64,000 nt of DNA from Cocos nucifera (Eukaryota; Streptophyta; Magnoliopsida; Arecales; Arecaceae), in contig QRFJ01002117.1 in NCBI GenBank assembly GCA_006176705.1, positions 62,001 to 126,000 on the forward strand, in the 5' to 3' direction. The position numbers were made by a program, and so were the translations under genes. The notes under the pieces are model-generated. The model was given only the letters and a program-made list of their open reading frames with translations. It had not been told where the DNA came from and searched no databases. This document shows positions 44,311 through 56,045 of this stretch, piece by piece. Numbering within the stretch: the stretch's first letter is position 1; the number at the start of each line of letters is the position of its first letter.

Positions 44311-45933
44311 TGATAATTATCATAAATTAAAAATAAAATATTCAAATATATAATAATTAAATTTATTTTAAAAAATTGATATTGTTATCAATGCTTTATA
44401 GGAAAGAAGCCTACCAATATGAAGAGCTTGATTTATGGGTTCTAATGCAATAAATTTCACTCAAAGTAGAGCTAAAATAAAAATATTATGAAGCTAAAAA
44501 ATTTAAAATAAAAGAAAAATAAAAGAATAGACTAGTGCACGTGGATCGATAGCCGGAATATCCTATCGGTCCTGGATGCCAGACCGCCTAGCTCAGCAAG
44601 CGACGGTAAATCAGCATGCACCATGTGGCAAACCTAGACCATTAAGAGGTCTATAGAATTTATATCATGGCATATATGGGCATTTTGGTAATTTGATCCA
44701 GTGCAGCGAGCTCTAGTTGGCTGCGGTCCTCAATGCTTCCAGTCTACAACGATCCATGGGAACACCTGATGCATGATTCGATGGTCATCATCACAGCCAT
44801 CAAAGATCCAATAGCAAGGATTAATCTGATTTTGAATAGGATTCTAACCATCTTATGCATGATCTGATAGCCAAAAAACCATCCTATCGATCGATCACAG
44901 CCAAATCTGTCCATTCCAACAATGATCTTAGATAATATGCAGGGATCTGAAGGTGAATTTTAGCCTTTTGATCTAAGATTTGATGGCCAGTATATGGATT
45001 GATTAAATCAATCTAAATCCGATTGAGCTCGAAATGAACTCAAATTTTAGTTTTTCCTTCATTTAAGGCCTGTACATAGATCTGAATGAGAGACCCCTTT
45101 ATGAGTAAAACCAAAGCCTCAAGCCTCTCTCTCTCTCTTTCTTCTTTCTTCTTTCTTTCTTCTTTTTACTTTCTTTTTTTTTGGTATCTGAAGATGCTGG
45201 AAGATAAGAATATTTAAATCATGAGAGTTGAAGATCAAAATTGTAGAATGTAGATGAAGTCTTTGAGCATAGTTGTATTTTTTTCCTTATTTTTTATAAT
45301 ATCTTTTATGTAATGAATGATATATTCTTCTGTCTAATCTTAATTCTTATTCTCCATACATGAGAACTAATATTAACATACTTATCATTGATTAATATTT
45401 AAATAAGCTATATTTATAAAGATGGATTGTGATCAGGAGATACAATCCATGCTCGATTTAATAGTTTATATTAAAAAATCAATAAAAAGCTATGTTATTA
45501 ATTTTTAAAAATTAAAGTATTGAATAATTTATGATTTCATAGAGATGGATCATTATGAAAGAATATAATTCATGCTCTAAAAAAATAAATTATAATCATA
45601 ATTAAATTCTTAATAATAATAAATTTTTGCATTAGAAAGAATTACCGCAATCATGTTAGAGATGGATTCAAAATTTTAGAATATTTATAATTAATTTAAA
45701 ACTTTAATTAAATAAATAGTTATTTTTAAATTTTTAAATTATATTTAATTCTCTTTAATTTACTTCTTTAAATTTTTACTTTAAAAATTAATTTAAAATT
45801 TGAATTTTTCTAATTAAATTGAATGTAACTCAATCTTCAATCTTTGAGAAAATTACCACATGACTCACCACTATCCTACTAAATATTAAAATAGGATCTA
45901 AATTTTATTTGATGCTATAATGAGAAGCAGTCA
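44311..45933 (+). repeat. Family B LTR (plus strand)
   Basis: About 1.62 kb. It starts with the 12-base palindrome TGATAATTATCA and ends near GAGAAGCAGTCA. It has a pyrimidine tract of CT and TTC repeats (45126-45180). The minus-strand copy (49807-50855 plus 62619-63164) adds up to about the same length and has the complementary purine tract at 50505-50560. The same two ends in both copies support the boundaries. Confidence 0.8.
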
Positions 45934-46588
45934 AATATTTATGAAGGCTAAATAAAAATTTTTAAATCCTCATGTATGATAATAATTAGTCTTATGTACC
46001 TTATTTTGTATTGATTTAAAATTTTTTAGATATTTTAATCAATGATTGATTAATGATTTAGAGAATTTTTTGAAATACTAATGATCAAATTATTAAGAAA
46101 ATCCAATAAATGGTGAGGTCTAGAATAGAATAAATTTCTGAGTAAACCTAAAATCTTCTTCTAGCTTATATTCAATAAATAATCTATTTTACATGGATAT
46201 GAGTGAAAAAATTATTATTAAAAAAATAATACTAAAAAAAGAGTAAGTTCTAAATATTGGTCTTCTACTGAGTAATCAGGTCTCATTGCGTGAGTAAGCA
46301 ATGTTATTCATATCAAAAAGTAGACAATGTGAAGAAGAACCTATAGCCTATTTGACTCGAGTTAGTAAGCCCGAGGGATGTTCCACACCTAGTGCCCTAA
46401 ATCCAACTGGTTTGAAAGTCATTAGTCCAAAGCTCACTATAAGAGTCAGATAGAAAGCTTAAAAGATTAAAACATTATACTAACTATATATATAAAAATA
46501 AACTCTAGTCCATACTAAAAAAAAAGGATTTAAAGAATAAAGATGGAGAATTGATCAAAGAAAAGCTCTAAAATTATTTCTTCACTTA
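45934..46588 (+). repeat. Second copy of the family B 3' spacer
   Basis: After 10 bases resembling the LTR-to-primer-site spacer, the sequence repeats 43463-44110 (GGCTAAATAAAAA, ATGATAATAATTAGTC, GAGTTAGTAAGCCCGAGG). It looks like the next tandem copy with its internal region deleted, and is cut by D. Confidence 0.7.
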
Positions 46589-47433
46589 TGTGAGGATTTA
46601 TGTCGCTCCCAAGTTCTTGAGAGGCCATGGGAGGAGTCAGGGGGTTGGCTCTAGAGATTTCAAGGGCTTGGTTGGTGGTTCGAAGATCTGAGATTCAAGG
46701 TAAAATAAGAAATCAAAGTCGAGAAATTAAGACTGCAGAAAAAAGATTTTCTATAGGTAAGCAGTCAGTCAAAATTGGGTCGGCTAAGTCTCAGTGCCAC
46801 ACGAGCAAAAAAGGAATTACACTTGGAAACTGCTGCCAATCATAGAAACTTGGGCCCAACTCAATTTTAAAATGAGCCAATCCAGTGGAAAACTTAGCTG
46901 GCTCAATGCCGGCAGAGTTATCGAGGGTCTATTTGGCTAGATCTGGTTGATCTTATGGCTTAAGGGCTAATTAAGAGTCTTAAAGGGCTAACACTGTATG
47001 GATCGTCAGATCCAAAGGATAGAGCATAGAAACAGTGACATGAGCTCGTGATGCTTCATGTAGTAGATAGCCAAGAGAGTTTTGTCAGCCTAAGGCCTAT
47101 ATATAATACATAGATTGTATTAGGATTTTCAGTTGGAATCAATAGACCTTTTCTCCCTAACTCTTCTTCTCTCTCTCTAAGAGTTGCCACCCTATGATTC
47201 TTGAAACCCTAGAATGGCGTTCTCCCTCAGCCAAGAGGAGCACCCCACATATTAAATCTAGATGCAGATTAAGTGTTTGCTGCTCATGAGAATGTCACAG
47301 TTTCCTTCAATCCTGCTAAATCAAAGTCCACAACATATAAAAGCAGGGCTTGTGTGCCAAGGATGGATTGGCATTCAAGATAATAGAACATCAATGGTTT
47401 CAGAGGAAAAGGTGATCTAGGTGGGTGCTGTAT
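46589..47433 (+). repeat. D LTR-1
   Basis: Starts TGTGAGGATTTATG, ends before TTATATCAGAGC. TATA-like CCTATATATAATAC near 47096-47109. The open frame at 46627-46845 is not conserved in LTR-2. Confidence 0.65.
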
Positions 47434-47445
47434 TTATATCAGAGC
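47434..47445 (+). promoter_or_regulatory. Decayed iMet primer-binding site, D copy 1
   Basis: TTATATCAGAGC followed by TATG; two changes from TGGTATCAGAGC. Confidence 0.6.
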
Positions 47446-48896
47446 TATGATGTATGTTATGGACGATATTTATTACAGCTAAGGTGCAGAAAGAAAAAAA
47501 ATCGTATAAATAATCAAAGAAATCTGCACAAGGATTCTATGGTATATCTCAAATCTACCCTTGTTTCTGATTTGGCCAATGGAGCACAAGTTGAATGAAG
47601 TTAGAGATTAAGGAAGGATTTTGGATAAGGATTGAGTCATGATTTTTGACATCTGGTGGAATGCTGGGTGTATGATGTTATGTACAGGCAGGGAGTGCTG
47701 TAGTGCATACAAAGCACTTCTCTGAATATGAGGCTGAGAGCTCAGATGCAGCAGCAGGAAGTATTCTACAAGCTCAGAATTTCTAAAAGTTGCAGTTAAG
47801 GGCTATTCAATAGAGAATGGTTTTTCAAGGGATTACATGGTTCAAGAAGACTGAAGAAGCAACATATACTCCTTCCGGTCTTAGGCAAGAAGAGTATCGA
47901 AGACGTAGTTCAACAATTCATGAGCATGGATTGTGAACCTTAGGATATGATATGATGATCCATGATTCCAGTAGTCAGACTGGATGACGTAAGTGGTGCA
48001 GAGAGAGTCAGAGCACTAGATGCTTAGACCTATCCTGGAGCATAGGGTTGAGAAGCATCGACGCAGTACGAGAGTGTATCTCATAGAGTATCTACAGTGT
48101 ACTTAGAGATACCAGTTAGTCTAAGAAACCAGGGATCTCAAAGAGCGTCAAAAGTCTCAAATAGTAGAAAGACATGATCAGTTTCTTTCTACAGGACATC
48201 AGGAGAAATCATGGTTTATAGAGATAGTTCTTCAGCCAACTATGTGATGGCTGTAGGCAGAAGAGAAATGACTAGGAATGAATCTAAATTCAATTGCTTA
48301 ACTTCGAAGAGTGATATCACTGATTTGATGTGCCCACGGTTGTAGAGCTTATCCAAGATGGCTTCAAAGGATCCAGGAGTGTGGAGGTCGGAAAAGGGTA
48401 GCATGTAGGCTCGAGGGTAGCTTATAATTTCCATAGGATAGATGAGTGTGCCTCGGACTTGATGATAGAGTCGCTTCTGCGGCATCAGATGGACTTCAAA
48501 ATAGGGAGCATTCTAGTGTGCTCATACAGTAGAGAAAAATTTGCAGAGTCAAACTAAGGTCACCCACCTGATGCATAATTCCAAGTGGACGCATATGCAG
48601 TGACAGGCATACTCTGAGGAGATCGTGTCACGTGCGTAAACATGGCTGGTGTAGAAATCTGAAATATTCCCAGAAAAGTCTAAAGAAGTATGCATGCTAA
48701 GCATAAGATCCTACATTTCATGATTCTGCAAAACAAGCACAGATCTTCAGTGAGAGGAGCATCCCCCCAGAACCCAAGGGCATACATGTAAAAGGATTGA
48801 CAAGGTGATGTTTGCACAGGTCTGTCGAGCCATGAATAGTGATCAGCAGGGAGGCATTTCAAGGATACCAAGGGCTTGGGGCAACCAAGATGGAAT
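47446..48896 (+). other. D internal region
   Basis: No recognisable Gag or Pol motif. Open frames at 48485-48240 and 48871-48680 (minus) are short and have no features I can name. A purine-rich GGGGCAACCAAGATGGAAT before LTR-2 may be the polypurine tract (48878-48896). Confidence 0.55.
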
Positions 48897-49703
48897 TGTG
48901 AGATTATGGTGCTCCTAAGCCTTCGGAGCCATGGAAGTCAAGGTGGCTCAGGATTTTAGGGCTTGTGGCACAGGTCCTAGATCCAGGGAAGCAAAAAAAC
49001 CAGTCAGAGAATCAAATTAAGAAGAAGATTCTGCAGTAGCCAGCTCAGTCCAAAACTGGCGGCTAATCTCAATTGCATAGGCAAAATAGAGAGCTCGCGT
49101 CAGAACTGTGGCCATAGCCCAAAAATTAGTCTACTCAGTTCAACGATGCTATCCAGAACGTAGCCAATATGCTGACTAGCCGAACTCAGCATGGAGAGTA
49201 CATTGTTCTATTTGGGTAGGTCTGGGTGATTCAAGGGTCTTAGCCTGATATTAATCTTAAGGGGCAATCTTAGTATGGTTGTATCTAGATCCAGAGGATG
49301 AGATCTGGAGACATATGGTTAATGGGCTCGTAGTAGCTTTCGTTATTGGTTACCAGATTTTGATCGAACCTATGTATGATAATACATAGGTTGTATTAGG
49401 ATTTTCAGTTGAATCAATACAGACTTTTTCTTAACTCTCTTTCTCTTCTCTCTAGAAGTTTTCCTAGGATTCTTGAAGAATCCCTAGAAAGGGGCGTCCC
49501 CTTCAACCCAAGGATGAGCACCCCATATAGACTAAGGGATCGATGGTTTGCTCTCATTAAATAACTCATACATTTCTTCAGATCCATGCTAAAGACAGGG
49601 CTTCTAACATGGTATCGACTATGATGCCGAAGGATGATGAATGTCGCAGCATATCAAAGAACATCAATGGTATCAGGAGAGTATGCCATGTTATTGCCTT
49701 ACA
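48897..49703 (+). repeat. D LTR-2
   Basis: Starts TGTGAGATTATGG, ends GCCTTACA; alignable to LTR-1 with many differences, so both are old. AATACATAGGTTGTATTAGG marks the same place as in LTR-1. Confidence 0.65.
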
Positions 49704-49704
49704 T

Positions 49705-49716
49705 TAGTATCAGAGC
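49705..49716 (+). promoter_or_regulatory. iMet primer-binding site, D copy 2
   Basis: TAGTATCAGAGC, then TAGTG; one change from TGGTATCAGAGC. Confidence 0.7.
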
Positions 49717-49806
49717 TAGTGAGCCCTAGACGCTTGTGGATGCAACTTAACCACTGTGGGATGAATTCAAAAATCCAATGAGATCTAATCAGGCTGATCA
49801 AAAATT

Positions 49807-50855
49807 TGACTCTTGTCGTACAGTATCAAAAAGAATTTAGATCCAATATTTAAATATTAAGTTATATAGTGGAGTCAGATTCGATTTCTAAAGATTGAAG
49901 GCTAAGTTGCATTACAATTTAATCTAAAAAAAATTAAAATTTAACATAATTTTCAAAGTAAAAATTTAAAATAGTTAAATTAAAGAGAATTAATTTATAA
50001 TTTAAATTTTAAAAAAAAATAACTATTATTTAATTAGGGTTTTGATAATAAAAAAATATTTTTAAAATTTTGAATCCATCTCTACATGATTGTGTACATT
50101 TTTTAAGCAAGAATTTATTATTTTAAGAATTATATAATTATTAATTTATTTCAGCATAATGATTATATCTCTTAATAAATCCATCTATGAAAATCCATAA
50201 TTATTCAATACTTTATTCTTTAAAAATGGTAACATAGTTTTTATATTTTTTCTTAAGAAGCTATTAAATCAAGGCAGGACTGATCTCCTATCACATCCAT
50301 CTTCACAATATAGTCTATTTAAATATCAATCAATAAATAAGTATGTGGAGAAATCAGAATTAAGATTGGAAACAGAACATTATTCTAAAAAGAATTACGA
50401 AAAATAGAAAAAAATACCAACATGCTTGAAGACTTCATCTTCACCCAGAATGCTATCTGGATTCGATATTTGAATCCTAGCTACCAACATCTTCAGATCA
50501 CAAAAAATAAAAAGAAAAGAAAAAAGAAAGAAGAAGAAAGAAGAAAGAAGAAAAGAAAAGTGAAAAGATGAAGAGATTCGAGGGATATTCCCTTCAAAGG
50601 GGCTCTCTATTTTCTTGCATACAGGATAATAGATAAAATAAAATTTTTGATCCTTACGAGCTAAATCAGATCATGGATTATTTTAATCACCCAAAATAAC
50701 GTTTGGCCATTCGGATATATAATCAAAAGTCTGAAATCAACATAAAACAATTCATCGTATATTCTTTAAGATCATTTTCTTGTTGGAATCAAGCTAGAGT
50801 AGCCTTTCCCAATTTTGCACCCAAAGATGATTTTGTGATCGATAAAGATTGAGTA
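49807..50855 (-). repeat. Family B LTR (minus strand), 3' part
   Basis: Reverse complement of about 44870-45933. Its end (minus strand ...AGAGTCA) corresponds to the plus copy's AGCAGTCA. The purine tract at 50505-50560 mirrors 45126-45180. It is separated from the other part (62619-63164) by an inserted block. Confidence 0.8.
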
Positions 50856-51312
50856 TAAATTATAAATAATCTAACTATGCTCTATGAAAGGATATAGTTT
50901 CAAAATTCAAGTATCATAATATTTTCAAGTATTTCTTTTTAAACTTTTTATATATGTTTAAAGTACATAAAAAGGTAAATCTAGTCTACCAATTAATTTG
51001 AGAGAAAAGGATATAAATAATCCTTCGCTATGCAGGCACACTATGTTAGATATTGGCTCAAGGAATCAAATGCTAAAACTTGTATACACATTAAAAACAA
51101 AAGATTATTTTATATGATAAAGAGTTTGAGATAAGTTATAAAATTTCTAAAAATGCTTATGGGAGTTTATAGTTTCAAAATCCAAGTATTCATATTTTTT
51201 AAGATTTTTTCTAATATTTAATGAAGGTTAAATTAAGATAAAAAGCCAAAATCTAGCTATAAATAATTTGGAGAAAAAGGATCACAAACAATCTTCACAC
51301 CATGGCACCACG
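50839..51312. repeat. Diverged direct repeat, period about 275 bp, with LTR-start-like segment
   Basis: GATAAAGATTGAG...AGTTTCAAAATTCAAG (50839 onward) recurs as GATAAAGAGTTTGAG...AGTTTCAAAATCCAAG (51116 onward). Between them, 51045-51115 begins TGTTAGATATTGGCTCAAGG, like the LTR start of element E (TGTTAGATATGTGTGCTCAAG). E's 5' LTR then follows the second unit. Origin unresolved; part may be the missing 5' half of the SIRE-like LTR at 61500. Confidence 0.55.
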
Positions 51313-53490
51313 TGTAGATATGTGTGCTCAAGAAGCCAGAATTGGCTAACACTTGAAATACATATCTAAAAAAATTAAATTTTAACTATAAAAAATAAAA
51401 TGGGTATTTTCTATAACAGTGTGTATTTGAAAAGTGTCGTGATACATCCCTTGAGTTAATAGTAATGATACATCATTATTGTCAAGAGTTGAAAATTTAA
51501 GACATGAATTTTTATTATTAACTATAAAATGCTATCCGACCATAGGATCATCATGAGGAATGGTGATGATTGAAAGATTGGTTGTACGATCACTTCTATT
51601 AGGTAGATGAGTCTTGAGTCTATGTGTTAGAGACCCAAGAATGAGAGACAGGTACTCATTAGAGAACGAAGCACTGAGTGTGACCACCTCAAGCAGTCAT
51701 CAAAGTCTACCTTCTCATCAATGACTAACTTGCTAAGTGATAGTGTGTCTTATTCTTGATCCTAAGGTCATCGTTAGTTCACCTGAGGGTGTTATAGTTG
51801 AGCACACCATAATCGATCTCCTAGTCCATTCGGAACCCTGAGTGATATGTTTGCTATGCATGTTCATTGTAGAATTGGATTGCATCAATAAGGAATCTAT
51901 CTACCTCGGTAATATGAGATAGCCCTATGAAATCATGAGAATCAAGTCCAAGCCCATGGCCAGAGATGAAATAATCAAAAGCATTCTATTAGGATTTCAC
52001 ATTGGACTTGAACGCGAATGATTAATTCATATGATAGAAATTAGAGTTTGACGACAATCACTCTTAAATCCTAATTCGATCGAGGAGCTCAAGATTAGAA
52101 GAACTTAATTCACAAGTGAACTACAACGAAGGTTCATTTTCAGTTTTGATGAGTTGCCACCATATGCTTGCTAGAATGTCGTATGGATTTTGGGAGCAAT
52201 AGAATGATTTGATGATCAATCATACTAATTTTGAACAAAAAGTTTTGATCGATCGGAAGCTTGTTTATGATATCATGAAAGATCATGAAATCCTTACCAT
52301 ATAGAGACTGAACCTAAACTGGATCATACAAACAAGGGTTATGATCTGATATCATCAATTGGACTAACCTAGTTAAATTGATTTAATAAGATTCAATTAG
52401 GTTTAAAAAATCATTGTAGCACATGATTGAGCCTAATTCTCCTTCAACAATTTAAGAGTTATCTCGATTGAGCCATAAATATTGGACTCACTCAGGAACC
52501 TTACTTGTCTGACTGAACTTATCAGTCAGAAAAGGGTTGTCTTAATTTTATAAGATAAAATTTGAGACATACACTGCTATTTTTCTTACCTGCTAAATCT
52601 TATCTTTGAACTTGGTCAAAGTTGACTTTTGAATTTAGACATTTGCTCATGTGATCATCACCATAGGAAGAGAGCTTTGACCCTATTCCCCTACTAATAG
52701 CAGAAAGGCAAGGTGCAGCCTAGAGCGATGCCGCCCAAAGTAGGAATAGGATCGGAGTCCATATAGATGGAGACTCCAGTCTTCATGCATTCAACTTGGT
52801 GGCACCAAAGAGTCATCTTTGACCAGTCTTGTGCACCATTAAAAAGTTTTGAGGGACTCTAATCTAGATTGAGATAGATGATGTCATCCCACCATCAGAT
52901 TTAGATCTGATTTACAAAAAGCCATGATTGGTCGATGATATGCACTGAATGCGTAGCAGGGTTATATAAACACTATCTGCGCCTAGAAGAATCCTCTACC
53001 TTTGCCCATGCTGCAAAGCTTCTCTCCCTCCTCCATGCATCTTCAAATCCTCTCCGTCCTCTCCAGCCAAAATCTTTGGTCTCGGTTAATGTGATCCAAG
53101 CAAGAGAAAGCGACAAGAAAGAAGATAGCACTGCTGTAGGAAACAACACCCGATCTTCAAAATCGTGTTTGAAGATCTTCAAGATTAGATCAGATCTGAT
53201 CTTGGAGTATAGATTAAAAGGAAAATCTCTAGATCCTAGTGATACCGGTATAGAGCCAGGCTTGCATGTGCACATCCAAACCTCAGACAAACATCGGGCA
53301 TCACATAGGATAATAGATTAAATAATAAAGTTATAATTAATTATATTTAATTATATTTTATTTATTAGATGATAAATTCAGATTACTAATAAAGTTCTAA
53401 TTTGATTAACTGGAAAAAATTTTTTGAAAATAATCTTCTCCGTATAAATCAATCTAACGAACCTGACGTGAAATAGGATTTTTCCCTTCA
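51313..53490 (+). repeat. E 5' LTR
   Basis: Starts TGTAGATATGTGTGCTCAAG (one T missing compared with the 3' LTR), ends TTTTCCCTTCA. TATA box TATATAAA at 52963-52970. The open frames at 52935-53321 (plus) and 53290-52973 (minus) lie in R/U5 and are not preserved in the 3' LTR. Confidence 0.85.
52963..52970 (+). promoter_or_regulatory. TATA box of E 5' LTR
   Basis: GGGTTATATAAACACTATCTG; the 3' LTR has GGGTCTATATAAACCCTATCTG with TATATAAA at 60929-60936. Confidence 0.7.
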
Positions 53491-53491
53491 A

Positions 53492-53503
53492 TGGATCAGA
53501 GCC
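53492..53503 (+). promoter_or_regulatory. Primer-binding site of E (decayed iMet type)
   Basis: TGGATCAGAGCC, right after the LTR end; it lacks the TA of TGGTATCAGAGC. Confidence 0.7.
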
Positions 53504-55239
53504 AGTTCACAAATAATTAATCTAAATTTTAATATAATTTTGACTTGATAATTAGATGATTTAGATATCATATAAGATATATTAATCTAAAATCAAAATT
53601 AAAAAAATTAAATAATCTAGATTCTAAATGTATGAGAGGCTAGACTAGAACTAGAATAGAATTTCTATAATAGTCTACTATGATCATAATTAATTTAATA
53701 ATTATAATTTAGATCTATATTTATTATTTTTAATCTTATAAAAATTATAATAGTTCTAAAAATAAAAAATAAATATTAAGTGTCATATGAATATGATAGA
53801 TGCATGTTTAATAGTTAAGAATAGTTCTACAAATTCTTGAATAAGTTTAATTTATATGATCAATTTAAATTTTATTTTAGATATTTATGAGATAATTAAA
53901 TCTGAAAACAGCATGATATAATAATGAATGTATGAAGATATGTTTTTAATGAGGATCCAATTCTATATAATGATATAGATGTAATCTAACAGATTGTAGA
54001 TTCATATATTTTTATTAATGCATTCTCCTTCCGTTGATCATAAGAATAAGTAGATTTAAATGCCCTCTCCTTCATCGATAGATATTTTATATTGTATGGT
54101 GCACCGCATCTCGAATCAGAAATAAAAATAACTATTTTCTGTAAATCCTTAGACCTTGAAATCCTAGGATTTATTTACAGTTTGTTATAACCCTAAACCT
54201 ATAAGAATAAGATATGAAATATAGGCTAAAATTGAAAATTTAGATCTAGACATATTTATAAAATTAGTCGACTTGGTAGCTCAATTAGTCTAGCATTGAT
54301 GCAAACTGATCAAGAGTCAGTTAGATGGGATCAGAGTCCTTAAATGACCAGCCTAATAAGATTAGCTAGGTCCAAGTGAGTCACTATGAGTGATCAATCA
54401 TTAAACCTAATTAGGCCTCAATCATTAAAATCTGTATGTAGGCATCCAATTGTTCTAGCTCAACAATATGATCTAAGAAGTTTGCAAATTTGACGACAGA
54501 TTTTTAGATTAGAAGCTACTCAACTCGAAGCTTCTTGCGATTAAGGCATTAGTCTCTTCCATCATCTCACTTACCTACAGATTTGTTGCTCAGTCCTGAT
54601 TAGAGATGCTAATATTCAAGCAATATGCCACTAGGTAGTCATAATGGTTATGACTATGTCAAGTCAAGTTTAAAGAGACCTAAATGAAATCTTCCTAAGA
54701 AAAGACTAAGTCTAAGGTCATCCACCATTGTAGATGTGCGGGCCCTTCCCGGGGTTGATTGTTCTTGGCTAGTCATAGTGGTTTAGTTAAACTGGAAAGA
54801 CACAACCATGTCTATTAGGCATTGGATGCTACGGGCTGAAGGATGGATTGGACTCAATATTTTGGATATGGTAAGAGATCCAATTAGGAATCCAATCTAT
54901 GCAAATGGTGGATCTGACTTAACTAAGGAGTGGATCAATATTCCAGGCACGGTGAGATTCATGAATTAGAGATCAAGCTTGGGTGCACCATGATTAGAGA
55001 ATCATTGGACAAGAGTTGTTCACTCATTAGCTAACTCATCATCAATAACTATTAGATGAGGTGATGAGTCAGTTGGTGGGACTGCACCACCCACTAAAAA
55101 TCATTAATCGTGGAGATCTTCACATCTCTATAGAGAGAGTGTAGGGATCTGAGAAAATAGTAGGAGCTAATTTATTTAAAAATTAAATCTTTAAATAAAT
55201 TATTTAAGTTTTAATTATAAAATCTAACAAGAAACTTTG
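53504..55239 (+). other. E untranslated leader with tRNA-like segment
   Basis: About 1.7 kb without open frames. The first half is AT-rich. A tRNA-like A box and B box lie at 54277-54339. A GC-rich patch GGGCCCTTCCCGGGG is at 54750-54764. The leader is longer than that of C2. Confidence 0.6.
54268..54345 (+). other. tRNA-like segment (A box, B box), possible SINE head
   Basis: TAGCTCAATTAG (54277-54288) resembles an RNA polymerase III A box, with GCT...AGC able to pair as a D stem. ACTGA-TCAAGAG-TCAGT (54305-54321) forms a five-pair stem with a seven-base loop, like an anticodon arm. GGATCAGAGTCC (54328-54339) resembles a B box. No intact acceptor stem is seen, so it is not a functional tRNA. 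Confidence 0.4.
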
Positions 55240-56045
55240 ACTCTCTATAGAAAAATATCTGCATCCAACCAACTAGCCTGTATTCTGGATACCCATAGAC
55301 TGATCGGATCCAATTAAAAGGATTGACTCTGAAACTTCAAAATCATTTTGGATTCTGAGAAGTTAACTCATATATTGGACCAAAATCTCCCCATCTTACC
55401 AGCCCATTCGTTCACTGAACAGAGAGCATCTCTTAACAAATGGATGGATGAAGATAACAAGATCAGATACTACATGTTGGGCTCGATGTCTGATGAGCTT
55501 CTGTGCCAACATAAAGATATCAAGACTATCCACCAAATGTTGGCTCACTGGTCAGAGTTGTTTGGTGAACAGAGTCACACAGCCAAATATCAAATCACTA
55601 AATGACTGTTTAAGGCTAAAATGCATGATGGATAGTCAGTCTAAGATCATTATCTGATGATGATCAAGAACTTGGAAGAGCTTAAGAAGCTCGGAGTGAA
55701 GTTAGACCAGGATCTACATAATGACATAATTCTGCAATACTTGACTGATGCATATGGGCAGTACATCATGAACTACCATATGCATAAACTTTAGAGTACT
55801 CTGACCGAGCTTATGAACATGCTGGTTACTGCTGAGCTTTCTATGAAAGATTCTAAAGGCTCAGTACTTGCTATGGAATGGACTTCTTCCAAGAAAAAAT
55901 CTTTTAGAAAGAAGAAGAAGTTTGTAAAAGGGCAGAAGGTGGAAGGTGAAAAGAAAAAGAAGGCAGAGCTGAAGAAGAAGGCTGCTGAGAAAGAAAAGTA
56001 TTTTCATTGTAATACTGACGGCCATTGAAAGTGAAACTACCCTAT
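55240..56045 (+). pseudogene. E gag remnant
   Basis: The Copia Gag N-terminus appears in broken frame near 55300 (RLTGSN, then IILDSEKLTHILDQ). 55348-55605 is open, with the helical UBN2-type capsid region. A stop at 55605 interrupts EQSHTAKYQITK and the frame resumes to 55795. 55813-56028 encodes a very Lys-rich tail (KKKKAELKKKAAEKEK) and the nucleocapsid knuckle, reading YFHCNTDGH, then a TGA, then KxNY. First and last Cys are Tyr and the expected Trp is a stop. Particle formation by this copy is not possible. No start codon can be fixed. Confidence 0.82.

Larger units (their letters stand above)
40160..46588 (+). mobile_element. Athila-like element, family B, with large pol deletions
   Basis: LTR 3' end (about 40160-40216), decayed Asp-type primer-binding site (40221), long AT-rich leader, Gag knuckle (41632), RT ends (42540-42870), spacer, polypurine tract, LTR 44311-45933, and then a second copy of the 3' spacer (45944-46588). 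43463-44130 and 45944-46560 are about 80-90 per cent alike by eye. Family B differs from family A in sequence but shares the Athila type of primer-binding site and a similar 3' end. It is cut at 46588 by element D. Confidence 0.75.
46589..49806 (+). mobile_element. Non-coding LTR element D (two LTRs, each with a primer-binding site)
   Basis: LTR-1 46589-47433, primer site 47434, internal 47446-48896, LTR-2 48897-49703, primer site 49705, internal start to 49806. The LTRs share TGTGAG starts, ACATAG(A/G)TTGTATTAGGATTTTCAGTTG, the CTCTCT stretch, and GAGCACCCC(A)CATA. The internal region of about 1.4 kb has no recognisable domain. Superfamily unknown; the iMet-type primer site allows Gypsy or Copia. 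It lies in the family B spacer and is itself interrupted at 49807 by the minus-strand B element, so its remainder should lie beyond the window. Confidence 0.7.

Noticed and set aside
48240..48871. Minus-strand frames of 81 and 63 codons in D
   Set aside because: No recognisable domain and no second copy to compare; length is expected by chance.
52935..53321. 128-codon frame after the E TATA box
   Set aside because: Not preserved in the 3' LTR (61000-61300), where the frame is broken.
54268..54345. Functional tRNA gene
   Set aside because: No pairing acceptor stem and a poor B box; kept only as a tRNA-like finding.
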